DNA from: Trichomonas tenax
Taxonomy: Eukaryota > Parabasalia > Trichomonadida > Trichomonadidae
DNA: 64,000 bases
Direction of reading: 5' to 3'
Assembly: GCA_023091735.1 (NCBI GenBank)
Contig: JALKBU010000102.1
Span: 1 to 64,000 of the forward strand
In this document: positions 29,435-38,954 of the stretch, one piece after another
Layout: every line of letters starts with the position of its first letter
How positions within the stretch are numbered: position 1 is the first letter of the stretch
Program-made: the position numbers and the translations under genes
The notes under the pieces: model-generated
What the model saw: only the letters and a program-made list of their open reading frames with translations
Told to the model about the DNA's origin: nothing
The model's database searches: none

Positions 29435-32230
29435 TCATTTTCCTTGCCTTTTGTTTCTAGAATTATTTCTAGTTCCTCGTCCTTGATAAGAACTTCCAGC
29501 TGAAGTATCATATACTCCATAAGAACTTCCAGTTGAAGTATCATATACTCCATAAGAACTTCCAGTTGAAGTATCATATACTCCATAAGCATTTCCAGCT
29601 GAAGTACCATATACTCCATAAGCATTTCCAGTTGAAGTACCATATACTCCATGAGGACTTCCTTGGCCATAGTAACTTCCTGATGGATGATCATAAGTTG
29701 GCTGCTTTGTGAAACACATCCTTAATAGTTCCTTGGCACCCTCTGTCTTTGCAATTCCATATAACTCGTTCGCTTTAGGAACAATATATTTTTCAATAAG
29801 TTCTTCTCGTCCTAAAAAGCATGCGATGATTAAATCATCTGGAATGTAATCGATTTTGATGCGCGACAAACAATTGCATAAATTCGCATCTATATTGCCA
29901 TAGTCAAGAGTTCTGAAACATGTGAAAATGTTGAAGCAATGATCAAGATCATGCTTAAAGAACGAATCATGAACATCAGCGAGCTTTTTGCTTATATCAA
30001 GAGCAAAATTATATCGTCTCTTAGAATCAGATTTAAGAAATCTCGTTTCAAGTATCTCATACATATATTTGCGAACATCAGGATTACTGGATATTAGCAG
30101 TGAATAGTATTCCCAAGAAAACACAATTCTATCGATTAAGAAATCTTTTGAATTGATAATGCTGCTATACAAAGTATTGATTTGATTTTGATCATCGAAT
30201 CCAATTAACAAGCGCTGCAATTGGCAAACGTAAAGCGTTGGGTTGTTAAAACCAAGGATATTATCCATTATTTTTTCAAAATTTTCATTCATGACTTTGT
30301 AAGCAATGTTGATATTTTGGATGATATAATTATCCATAAAGTCTGGTTTCATCTTTGGATAAACAAGCGGGAATTCAGTGTTTCTGTAGAAAAGCATTGT
30401 CGCATGAGGATAGCGCAGATCTCCTCCGAAAGATTCATTCAACATTTGATTTTCGTTCACTTTTGTTACTTCCGCATCATTGAATTGATACCATTCACCA
30501 TCAACTTTGCAATATGAATAATAGTGTCCTGTTTCCAATGTTCCTAAATGAACAATAACACCGCAAAGCTCCAAATGGAAACGGTCTTCCATTTCAAATT
30601 CTAATGGGAATTCAAATTTGCTCGAAATGATTCTTGACGTGTTTGTTATTTCATCAATGGCGAATCTTTGGACATGAACTGCCAGATACTTTGGCAATGT
30701 TTTGAATGTGCGAGTTCTCTTCAAAACAACATTTTGACCTTTGTAATTGAAATCAACAAAGGATGGTTCTTTGAACTTGCTCAAGCTTTCTTGGAGATTC
30801 CTCGGTCCTTTCAGATCAATGTTAAGACAGAATGATTGTTCATCTGTCTTAAAGAGTGTTTTATTGGTGTTAGAATCTTTGTTATCAATTTCCATTGCAA
30901 ATTGGAAGATATTCCTGTCATTTGGAAACTCTTCCCAGAGTTTGCATACGATATCATTGAAAAATTCATTTGCATCCATCTGTTCATGAGGGTCAATATG
31001 TTCCTCTTGGAAAATATATGACTTGATAAAATTAACTGGCCTGAACGATGAGATTGTATTAAACTCTAATCGCTTGAACATATTTTGAAGAGCAGCTAAG
31101 CTTTTATCCTTTGGATCAGATGAAAACAAAAGATTCTTAACATCAGGTGTATAGAACAGCTGCTGAATGACAGAACTGAGATAGCAAGTGCATCCAAGAT
31201 TTGTTATTCCTTTCATGGTCGTTGGAATTTCTTTTTGCAAAAATTCTGTGTATTTAATCATTAGATTATTGAATTGAGTGTAATTGATCTTAAGATTTGG
31301 ACGGAGATATTTCATGAGAAAGTCATATATTGTTTTTGATATTTTGATTCGATTGTTGAGATCGAATATTTGATTGATAACCAAATTTATAACATTGGAT
31401 AAAAGATTATCATCGGGTTTTGTTCTATCAATATATTTTTGAATGAACTTGATGTACTGATCATAGAAACCTGTACTAATTGGAGAAATCAACAATCTGT
31501 CAATATTTTCGAAGCAATTTTGCAGTGTTTCATATGAGTTTTGAGGATCTTTACATGTTTCAGCAATAATTGGCAATAAGTTGGATAGCAAAGAATTCCC
31601 TTGGAATGTGCATTTTGGAAACACAAAAGGAAGAGTTGGAATGAAAAAATCAGCCGGATCCTTCTTCCACAATTCTGTAAATATCTCAATTATATTTGGA
31701 TCTTCTGAAATCAGGATTTCTTTAAAATAAACTTTGAAAGGTTCAACTTTAAGTGACTTAGTCAGTGGTTGATTTATAATATCAGGGATACCACATTTTT
31801 CATTAATTATTTGAATAATTTTTTGTTGTGGATCGTCATCATCATCTGGCGCAAGGTCTGTGACACAAGTTTTCGTATTGTCTTCTGGATCTTTTACTTC
31901 ATTAATTTGCTTATCAGATTTGTGCGTATTATCTTCATTTGTATTTGGTGCTTCATTGTCCGCTTTCTCATTTCCATCGGATTTATCTCCTTCTTCGTGG
32001 TTAATATTTGCCAAACATTTTTGCAATAACTCACCTGCTTTTTGTAAAGATTTTAAGTCCGTTCTTTCTGCAAAAACAGTGAACAGATCGATAATATCCT
32101 CTGGTTTACTGTCTTTATCAATTTTTATCTCAAGAGCACGAAATTGTTCCAAAAAATTCTCATCCATCTGTTCCATTTGGCGGATTGCATCTTTGAGAGT
32201 AATAGATTGCTTTGGCCCTCGATCACTCAT
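29435..32230 (-). CDS. Ubiquitin-specific protease with C-terminal repeat tail
   Basis: 931 residues. A long helical N-terminus with an acidic linker (about 80-135) leads to the USP domain at about 340-620. The Cys box is GITNLGCTCYLSSVIQQLF with catalytic Cys349; the His box is ETGHYYSYCKVDGEWYQFND with His569 and the Asp at 585. All three catalytic residues are present. It resembles USP34/USP9X-type enzymes, which remove ubiquitin from substrates. The last about 70 residues are a Tyr/Gly/Ser/Thr repeat followed by a basic end (RNNSRNKRQGK). Start: first ATG, with a weak TCACCTCT motif before it. Confidence 0.9.
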   Translation of the reverse strand: MSDRGPKQSITLKDAIRQMEQMDENFLEQFRALEIKIDKDSKPEDIIDLFTVFAERTDLKSLQKAGELLQKCLANINHEEGDKSDGNEKADNEAPNTNEDNTHKSDKQINEVKDPEDNTKTCVTDLAPDDDDDPQQKIIQIINEKCGIPDIINQPLTKSLKVEPFKVYFKEILISEDPNIIEIFTELWKKDPADFFIPTLPFVFPKCTFQGNSLLSNLLPIIAETCKDPQNSYETLQNCFENIDRLLISPISTGFYDQYIKFIQKYIDRTKPDDNLLSNVINLVINQIFDLNNRIKISKTIYDFLMKYLRPNLKINYTQFNNLMIKYTEFLQKEIPTTMKGITNLGCTCYLSSVIQQLFYTPDVKNLLFSSDPKDKSLAALQNMFKRLEFNTISSFRPVNFIKSYIFQEEHIDPHEQMDANEFFNDIVCKLWEEFPNDRNIFQFAMEIDNKDSNTNKTLFKTDEQSFCLNIDLKGPRNLQESLSKFKEPSFVDFNYKGQNVVLKRTRTFKTLPKYLAVHVQRFAIDEITNTSRIISSKFEFPLEFEMEDRFHLELCGVIVHLGTLETGHYYSYCKVDGEWYQFNDAEVTKVNENQMLNESFGGDLRYPHATMLFYRNTEFPLVYPKMKPDFMDNYIIQNINIAYKVMNENFEKIMDNILGFNNPTLYVCQLQRLLIGFDDQNQINTLYSSIINSKDFLIDRIVFSWEYYSLLISSNPDVRKYMYEILETRFLKSDSKRRYNFALDISKKLADVHDSFFKHDLDHCFNIFTCFRTLDYGNIDANLCNCLSRIKIDYIPDDLIIACFLGREELIEKYIVPKANELYGIAKTEGAKELLRMCFTKQPTYDHPSGSYYGQGSPHGVYGTSTGNAYGVYGTSAGNAYGVYDTSTGSSYGVYDTSTGSSYGVYDTSAGSSYQGRGTRNNSRNKRQGK
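29489..29653. repeat. 33-bp in-frame tandem repeat, five copies
   Basis: Five direct copies of a 33-bp unit encode an 11-residue repeat (YGVYDTSTGSS and variants YGVYGTSTGNA, with HGVYG in the first). Copies are nearly identical at DNA level, so the array is young and probably variable in length between strains. Confidence 0.9.
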
Positions 32231-32447
32231 AGAGGTGAAAGAATTAGTTTTGATTTATGTCACTTTTACTATATGGCAAAATTTTTGGATAATTTAAGTC
32301 ATAACAAATGATATAGACATACTCAGCACCTAACAAAGAACCTTAAAATCGTATTTTTGAGCAAAAATAACTAAAATAAAATCAATCAAAATCATCAAAT
32401 TTCATTAAAAATAGCAATTATAAGAATAAACATACAAACATTTTATA

Positions 32448-34193
32448 TTACTTTTTCATATTGGATAGGAAATATTTTGCTGAAGGTTCATAAGCAGGAT
32501 AATTAAGAAGGTTTCTAAAGAAATCTATTAAATCTTCCTTCGAAAATTGCGCCTTACATTGGCTGTACTTAGATAGTGTTGATGTTGCTTGAATAGCAAT
32601 GCCTGCAAGCTCTCTTTCTTGGAGTGCATTTACTAATGATTTAGAAACAGATATCAGCTCATTTATGAAACAAATCCTTCCCACTGCATCGGCAACAGCA
32701 AGAGCACATCTTTTTGCACGGAATGATCCAGATAAAGCTGCTGTAAAAAATGACTGTAGGAGACCAGACTCTGATAATTTTGTGACTTTTTGCTTCGTTT
32801 TGGCCCACATAGGAATGATTATTGAAACAGCATCGACCGCATCATCTCCAGGCATTCCCATTATACTTTCGAGAACAGGAACAACACAAGATGATTCGAG
32901 CAAAGCATCTCTACCATTTGGTTCATTAAGAATAACTAAGAAAAGTCTGCAAACTTCACTTGGAAGTTTTGATGAAACAGTTGTCCACTCAATGTTGTTC
33001 GCAAGGAATAATGCGCCACTCTTTGTTTCAGCAATCCTTAAGAAGTAGATCCAAGGCCGTGAGCTTGTTTCTATGCATCCAAGCAAGGCTTTATATAACT
33101 CGTTTGACGGTGGGTTTGGAGCAATATGCACAATTAATGTCAAAGTTGCATCCTTTGCAACTTCACTTCCGATGTCAGCTATTACTTGTTTCGTGTTAAC
33201 AGAGCAGTCATCAAAAAGCTTCGACACTGCAACATATGCGCTTGCACGTGTCCTTGGTAAAGGAGAAGTCATCATATTAAGTAGAATTTTCTTGATTTTA
33301 TCAGCATCACTTTTTGATACTTCTGCGGTCGTTGTTGCAATATTCAGGAGCAATGAGAGATAAAGATAAGCATAATTATTGGTCATCATGAAGTCGGTTA
33401 TATTTATAAGAACTTTGATAATGCAACTAACATCACCTCTTTTTTCGCATCTGAGGAAGAACGAAATGATAACAATCATCTTTTCAGGTCTTATTAAACA
33501 TAATTCTGTGACTTTCTTTGTTATCGAGTTGTTGACAAGTTCTGGGAATTCGGCCATCAATATAGTGAAAGAAGTGACAACATCATCAACGGAGTTCTGA
33601 TCAAATGGTATTTCACTGAAATAGTTAGCATCAAGAAGAAGTTGTGCAAAATTTGGGTTCCTTTTCATCAACAAATTCACAGACTTTGAGATCGTTGATA
33701 TTGCTGCAGACGTTAAATTCTTGCGAGTGAAATTCCTTGATAAAGGATTATAGAATTTGTGGAATTGAGATGGTTCGATTGTCTCAGAATAATATGTTAT
33801 ATATCTATTAAACTTCGGTGAATTGAAATCAGATAAAACAGCTGAAGGTGGATCAGAACTTAAATTCTCTTCGTCTTTAGAGAGAACCGGCGTCTGCGAT
33901 CTCTCTTCGATAAAATTCACAAGCAGTTTAGTAAGCTCATTATTGCCTTCTTCCATGCGTCTCTGCTCGCTGCGCATCTGTGCATCAGCTTTAATTGTCT
34001 CGATGAAACGTGATATTTTCTTTGCGTCTGTTCCTGGAAAGAATACTCTTCCGGATGCAAATTCCTCGAATATTTGAGTAAATGATGGTCTTTTTACTGG
34101 ATCTTGATCCCAGCACTGAATGATGAGATTTTTAATATTATTCGGAGTTTTGTCTGTAAGCTGGGGTCTTTCGCCTTTTTCGACAACTTTTGG
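32448..34193 (-). CDS. TKL-type kinase, C-terminal part after frameshift
   Basis: This frame continues the kinase encoded just upstream at 34094-34882. It enters at the frameshift near 34194-34197 with PKVVEKGERPQLTDKTP and finishes the kinase C-lobe with LIIQCWDQDPVKRPSFTQIF. About 540 further residues follow, largely helical and consistent with HEAT/armadillo-like repeats (for example LLLNIATTTAEVSKSDADKI). Kinases with long armadillo-like tails are frequent in trichomonads. The frame has no credible ATG of its own near its 5' end, so it is not an independent gene. Confidence 0.7.
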   Translation of the reverse strand, partial: PKVVEKGERPQLTDKTPNNIKNLIIQCWDQDPVKRPSFTQIFEEFASGRVFFPGTDAKKISRFIETIKADAQMRSEQRRMEEGNNELTKLLVNFIEERSQTPVLSKDEENLSSDPPSAVLSDFNSPKFNRYITYYSETIEPSQFHKFYNPLSRNFTRKNLTSAAISTISKSVNLLMKRNPNFAQLLLDANYFSEIPFDQNSVDDVVTSFTILMAEFPELVNNSITKKVTELCLIRPEKMIVIISFFLRCEKRGDVSCIIKVLINITDFMMTNNYAYLYLSLLLNIATTTAEVSKSDADKIKKILLNMMTSPLPRTRASAYVAVSKLFDDCSVNTKQVIADIGSEVAKDATLTLIVHIAPNPPSNELYKALLGCIETSSRPWIYFLRIAETKSGALFLANNIEWTTVSSKLPSEVCRLFLVILNEPNGRDALLESSCVVPVLESIMGMPGDDAVDAVSIIIPMWAKTKQKVTKLSESGLLQSFFTAALSGSFRAKRCALAVADAVGRICFINELISVSKSLVNALQERELAGIAIQATSTLSKYSQCKAQFSKEDLIDFFRNLLNYPAYEPSAKYFLSNMKK

Positions 34194-34882
34194 AAAATAT
34201 CTGTAATTTTTAAGTTGTGGAATGGTTTGACTAATTCGCACATCTCGTACAAAATCATCGCGAAAGAGTAAACATCGACCTTCCGATCATACGAAGATGA
34301 AGACACGAGCTCAGGTGCCATGTATTGTGGTGTTCCAATTCCTGCAGTTTGTTGATTTTCTGTTGATTCAACTCGCGAAATACCGAAATCTATAATCGCA
34401 GGAAGCTGATTTGCAGTTAATAATATGTTCGATGACTTCAAGTCACGATGTATGATGTTGTTTTGGTGCAAACTCATCATTCCGTTTGCAATTCCGATCG
34501 CAATCATTGTAAGTTGTGTGGGAGAGAGTGGTTCTTTCTTCGAACTCAGCTTTAGTGCCTTGTAGAGAGTCCCTCCTGGCATGTATTCTGTGATTATAGT
34601 GTAAGGTGGCTCAATTGTGAATCCGACTAATGGAACTAAAAACATATTATCGCATTTAAGCATTGTTTCTACTTCACTGATGTATCTTTTGAACTTTGCT
34701 CCTTCAATTCTACTCGAAAATATCTGTTTTGATGCGCAATACCTTTGTGTGCTAATTTGAACGGCTTTTCGCACTTCTCCGAATCCTCCTTTGCCATTGA
34801 CACCGCCGAATATGAACTCACTCAGGTTCAATATGTAATTCCCGCCTTTAGTAGTCAGAGAGTCTAAATATCTTTGTAACAT
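34094..34882 (-). CDS. TKL-type protein kinase, N-terminal part
   Basis: 262 residues from the ATG at 34882. The kinase domain begins with GGVNGKGGFGEVRKA, has an ASKQI lysine, HRDLKSSN, DFG, GTPQYMAPEL and VDVYSFAMILYEMCEL, so the active site is intact. After LKITDIF the frame leaves the kinase fold (QKLSKKAKDP) and stops, while the adjacent frame carries the missing C-lobe. One extra T in the TTTT run (AAAA at 34194-34197 on the plus strand) would join them as DIFPKVVEKG. Either a sequencing error, a pseudogene or, less likely, a programmed shift explains this. The two parts together would make about 840 residues. Confidence 0.75.
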   Translation of the reverse strand: MLQRYLDSLTTKGGNYILNLSEFIFGGVNGKGGFGEVRKAVQISTQRYCASKQIFSSRIEGAKFKRYISEVETMLKCDNMFLVPLVGFTIEPPYTIITEYMPGGTLYKALKLSSKKEPLSPTQLTMIAIGIANGMMSLHQNNIIHRDLKSSNILLTANQLPAIIDFGISRVESTENQQTAGIGTPQYMAPELVSSSSYDRKVDVYSFAMILYEMCELVKPFHNLKITDIFQKLSKKAKDPSLQTKLRIILKISSFSAGIKIQ

Positions 34883-35821
34883 TATTTTCTACCGCGATAT
34901 AGTCTCTAATTTTTTCAATTTCGAATTTTTATCGCGGGAATGTGATTTATGATAACGTGGAGTATATTTTACTCATAATTTTGAATTTTATTTATTGAAC
35001 AAAAACTATGAAAACTTTTCTTCATTTCTTCATTCAAAGCTATATTTCTATTGGTATAACAATTGCACCTATTCTGCAGTCACATTTTAACTTTGTGAAA
35101 TCGTAACTAAACACTCCGTTGTCCTTATCATCATCAAAAAATGGCCCCGAAATATTGAAAAATAACTTTACTTTTTAAATTAGTTTTCTTATTACACATT
35201 ATGTGAAGTGATGAAAAACAAAATTTTACAAAAACAAGTTTTCGTTTTTTTTTGAATTCAACTAAAGGATGGTTTAATTGATGCGACTGAACGAATTTAT
35301 ACCACTACAAGAGCCTATGAATACAGCATCAACTTCAAGCTTAGATTAAGTTGTATTACCTTTAATCTCCGAATCGTCATAAAATAAATTGATTTTGAAC
35401 AACTTAAAGATAATGAAATAGTTTGCACTTTAATTTTAAACGATTAATTAGTATTTATCCTTGGCAAAGCATGAAATCGACTCGAATTATCTAATTTCAA
35501 TGATGGATTAATGTGTTTATTCGTTGTGAATATCAAGACACTGATATCATACTTTCGTAGAGCATATATATCGATGTGTATTAATAAGATTCATTAGATA
35601 ATAATTAAAAACGAATGTTTCATGATTGATATCCGAAATTGATTGAATATGAAGTGATTTTATAACGAAAACATTGTATATTATAAAGCTATGATGAAAA
35701 TGCATATCAATCACTATTATTGAAAGAGAATCTGAAATTTATCAATGAAGTGATTTACGATTAAGAATACAGAACAAATGATTTCGATTTCTGACTCTGA
35801 AAGCATGCATTACTGATCCAA
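34883..35821. other. Intergenic region
   Basis: About 0.94 kb. Two stretches about 99 bases apart (starting near 35635 and 35734) share GAAATT and GAAGTGATTT, a weak hint of a degenerate tandem repeat. No gene. Confidence 0.45.
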
Positions 35822-36469
35822 TCATGCATTTCTCCATGGATATGGAGCAGGAGGTTGAGGATAACCTTGATATGGTGGATAATACATGTTGTTGTACTGA
35901 TAATACGGATAAAGATATGGATGAGGTGCTGATCCATAAGAATAACCATAAGGTGGCAGTGGAGGCGATTGAGGAGCACTTTGTGCCTGATTTTGCTGCT
36001 TTTGTTGCTTGTTATCATTAGGAGAGTTGAGCATACTGCATACGCAGAATGTTGCTGATGGTGGAGGAGGAATAAGTGATGTATCAATGCCTTTAGATTT
36101 AATTTCTTGCAGTTGCTGTGATTCTCCACCGTAGCACCCACATCCACAACCGCTGGAGCAGCATCTGCATGAAAGAGTTGAGTTTTGGTTATTCTGCTCA
36201 ACTTGATTTTCCTCATTAATCATTCTCTCTATTCTCGGCGTCAATAGACTCTTCCACATTAAAAACATTTGGTACTCACGCGCGTCGATCTCATACATGC
36301 CATCGTTTTTGTCGCTCGACGATTTATTTGATGGTTTGCAATATGCTTTATGGTCAACGAGCCACTTTAAGTACTTACACTGACCACGAGGGCACTTCCC
36401 ACAGCACTTGGGAGGATGGTTCTGTGCTTCAGAAGGTGCTTTATCGCTCGTGGAAGGACTTGCACTCAT
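35822..36469 (-). CDS. Cys-rich protein with Pro/Tyr-rich tail
   Basis: 215 residues from the ATG at 36469; the frame continues upstream only to a TTG. Residues about 20-45 hold a Cys/His cluster (CCGKCPRGQCKYLKWLVDHK followed by Cys), possibly a zinc site. A second cluster (CRCCSSGCGCGC) lies near residue 103. The last 60 residues are Pro/Tyr rich (PPYGYSYGSAPHPYLYPYY), like proline-rich scaffold tails or RNA-binding low-complexity regions. No known family was recognised. A TCACAAAATCAAT motif abuts the ATG. Confidence 0.7.
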   Translation of the reverse strand: MSASPSTSDKAPSEAQNHPPKCCGKCPRGQCKYLKWLVDHKAYCKPSNKSSSDKNDGMYEIDAREYQMFLMWKSLLTPRIERMINEENQVEQNNQNSTLSCRCCSSGCGCGCYGGESQQLQEIKSKGIDTSLIPPPPSATFCVCSMLNSPNDNKQQKQQNQAQSAPQSPPLPPYGYSYGSAPHPYLYPYYQYNNMYYPPYQGYPQPPAPYPWRNA

Positions 36470-36482
36470 ATTGATTTTGTGA
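36470..36482 (-). promoter_or_regulatory. Candidate initiator (Inr)
   Basis: On the minus strand TCACAAAATCAAT abuts the ATG at 36469, supporting that start. Confidence 0.5.
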
Positions 36483-37264
36483 TGAAGTTTTCCCAAAAGT
36501 GAGGGATTTACCTTTAATATTTTCTTTGTATTTTCTGAAAATTATTTGTCACGTTTTGCTAAATATTTTTTTGAATCGAAAACAGCTCCTTTTGAAGGCC
36601 GAGACTATTACCACTGATCTCGAAACGAGACATTTAATAGAGAAATCATTAAAAAACAAATAAATAACGAAATCATTTTTTTGATTTTGATAAATATTTA
36701 TGTTTGATGATGTTTGTAGTGATTTCTCCTAATAAGACTCATTTCCAAATCAGACTGTCACTACAAAACAATATATTAGAACAATTAATGATTTTTGAAA
36801 AAATATTTGGAATGAGCGACTTTAACTGTTACCAACACAATAGCTATATTAAATTCAATTGATTGACATGTATAAAATGGTTAAACATAAATAATAAATG
36901 TGGACAAAAAATATTATTTGAATGAAAAGCTTAAATTAATATAAATCCATTTGTAATCGGGAGGTGCATTAATATGGATCGTTTCGTATCTCATAGCAAT
37001 TATATTTTAAATAAACAATTTGAAAACAATATATAAAACCATTTCTAATGGGCCAAGACTGAGGCTATAAGAAGCTAATTATAAAACCTAATTCATATTA
37101 GTTCACTCAACTAAATTAATAATTTTCAATTATATCTTATTGATTGTATAATATAGATTAGATGAATAGATTCTAATTGAAGTACATAATATTAATTACT
37201 ATTAAAAATTGATCAATAATTATCATTTGTTGCTGAGAATGAAGTTTTAATCGTCCGAAGAAAA
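36483..37264. other. Intergenic region with one short foldback
   Basis: About 0.8 kb between divergent genes. Perfect 10-bp arms TTTGTAGTGA (36713-36722) and TCACTACAAA (36758-36767) could form a hairpin with a 35-nt loop. The rest is AT-rich spacer. Confidence 0.5.
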
Positions 37265-37277
37265 TCATTTATGATTG
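37265..37277 (+). promoter_or_regulatory. Candidate initiator (Inr)
   Basis: TCATTTATGATTG directly precedes the ATG at 37278. The out-of-frame ATG inside it (37271) would be included in the leader. Confidence 0.55.
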
Positions 37278-38144
37278 ATGTATGTTAATGAAGTTGTCGA
37301 TGAAAAATTTAGCAACTATATGAAAAAGTATGAGAACTATATTGAAATAAGTACCGAAATTATGAACATGAGACCAGATCAATCAGATTCTCCTTTTCAA
37401 ACACTTAATTTAAAAATTGAAAAACTAGAATTTGATAGTCATGTGACCTTGAATCTAAGCATAGATGGTTGCAATCAAATCATCATTGATGAATGCATAA
37501 AATCATTTGAACCAGATGATCAAACAATGATCGAAGCTGTAAAAGTTCACAACTTTGATTTGACAATTGCCTGCAATGAAACTTATGGAATTAAAATCCC
37601 GATTGATGCTGTTTGTGACTATCTTAACCTCCCATGTTTCCTTTACATTATGTCATCGTCTATAAACTTTGATCCATACATGATTAAATACGTTCGCTTC
37701 GGACTGCCATCACTCATTAATGATATAAATTCATTGTGTCCAAACATTGATTACGAGAACCCAGAAGGGATAACAGCATTAACATTAGACGCTAGATATG
37801 ATAACGTTGGAGTTTTGTCTAAATTGATCAAATTAGGAGCAAACATTGAACATAAAAATATACATGGAAATACACCATTGATATTGGCTTCGATATATAA
37901 CAATGTTCAAGCAGTGAAAAAATTGATTAGCCTCGATGCTAACATTGAAACAAAGGATGAATATGAATACACTTCATTACTTTGGGCTACAAGATTCAAT
38001 TGCGTCGATGCAGCAACAATTTTGATGGAATCTGGTGCTGACATTGAAATTGAAGATAGCAATGGAAGTACATTATTAATTATAGCAACTGGATATAATT
38101 GCACTGAAGTAATGGCAAAATCGATTGAGTTTGGTGCAAAATAA
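37278..38144 (+). CDS. Ankyrin-repeat protein
   Basis: 288 residues. The N-terminal about 155 residues resemble the non-ankyrin N-terminal region common to trichomonad ankyrin proteins. Repeats follow: GITALTLDARYDNVGVLSKL, GNTPLILASIYNNVQAVKKL, a YTSLLWATRFNCVDAATILM repeat, and STLLIIATGYNCTEVMAKSI. The last repeat ends abruptly at FGAK with the stop codon, shorter than a complete repeat, so the gene may be truncated. Ankyrin repeats mediate protein binding; this family is very large in Trichomonas. Inr present. Confidence 0.85.
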   Translation: MYVNEVVDEKFSNYMKKYENYIEISTEIMNMRPDQSDSPFQTLNLKIEKLEFDSHVTLNLSIDGCNQIIIDECIKSFEPDDQTMIEAVKVHNFDLTIACNETYGIKIPIDAVCDYLNLPCFLYIMSSSINFDPYMIKYVRFGLPSLINDINSLCPNIDYENPEGITALTLDARYDNVGVLSKLIKLGANIEHKNIHGNTPLILASIYNNVQAVKKLISLDANIETKDEYEYTSLLWATRFNCVDAATILMESGADIEIEDSNGSTLLIIATGYNCTEVMAKSIEFGAK

Positions 38145-38954
38145 TTTCAAATCATTTCATCACATAACAAAAGCCAATCTATCACTTCGATTCATATAGC
38201 AATTGATGTGCGTACAATTGTTCTAGAGTTTCAATACATATAATTAATAACATAGTAATTGATAGAATTATTATACTTTTGTTTGTCTGTAACTTGGCAT
38301 TTGATTCACTTCTTTGTTTGTATAAATTTACCATGTTGTTTGGTTTAAATCAATGGAAATATATTGAAAAAAAAATACAAGAGTATCTTCTATATCTTTG
38401 TATATAATGACAATACTTTCTATTTTCCATTGCATGAATTTGGAACAATGCACTCTTCACAATATGTCTATTCGAATGAATTATATGCAAAAGTGTTAAA
38501 ATAGGCCTTGCGCATTTGATAATAATCATAATATTAGAAATTGTAATTAAATCTAAACTATCAGATATGAGTTAAGTTATCATATTTGTTGTTTTAAATA
38601 AATCAAAAATCCAGCTCTGCGTATAGGAAAATTATCATTTTATGAGAATATGTAATTAATGCCAAATTATTGGATATGAGCTAAGTTAAAATATTTGAAG
38701 TTACAAAAAAAATTGAATTTTAGGATTGTGTATTTGGGAATAATCAATTCATGAGAATCTTTGATTAATGCCAGATTATTAGGTATGATATCAAGTTGAA
38801 AAACCTTAGACCAACTTCCATTTCATAACTTATTAGAAAAATTCATCAAAATTCTGCAACAATATACAGATTCATATCCAAAAATGCATAAATTTAGTCG
38901 AAGCACTCCATCTTTTTATTGGGCCTAAAAAACCTGAAAAGTGACTCAGAAGTA
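38145..38954. other. Intergenic region with a 109-bp array
   Basis: About 0.8 kb. Its second half is made up of a degenerate tandem array (38511-38830) that ends some 120 bases before the importin-like gene. Confidence 0.6.
38511..38830. repeat. Degenerate tandem repeat, period about 109 bp, three copies
   Basis: Anchor motifs recur at steady spacing: GATATGA/GGTATGA at 38564, 38673 and 38782 (109, 109), and TGCGCATTTG/TGCGTATAGG/TGTGTATTTG at about 38511, 38618 and 38727. Between them ATAATCA, TGAGAAT and TTAATGCCA recur in the same order. Copies are strongly diverged, so the array is old. Confidence 0.7.

Noticed and set aside
29422..29694. Second open frame with MEYMVLQLE repeats on the minus strand
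   Set aside because: It is the shifted frame of the 33-bp array inside the USP gene.
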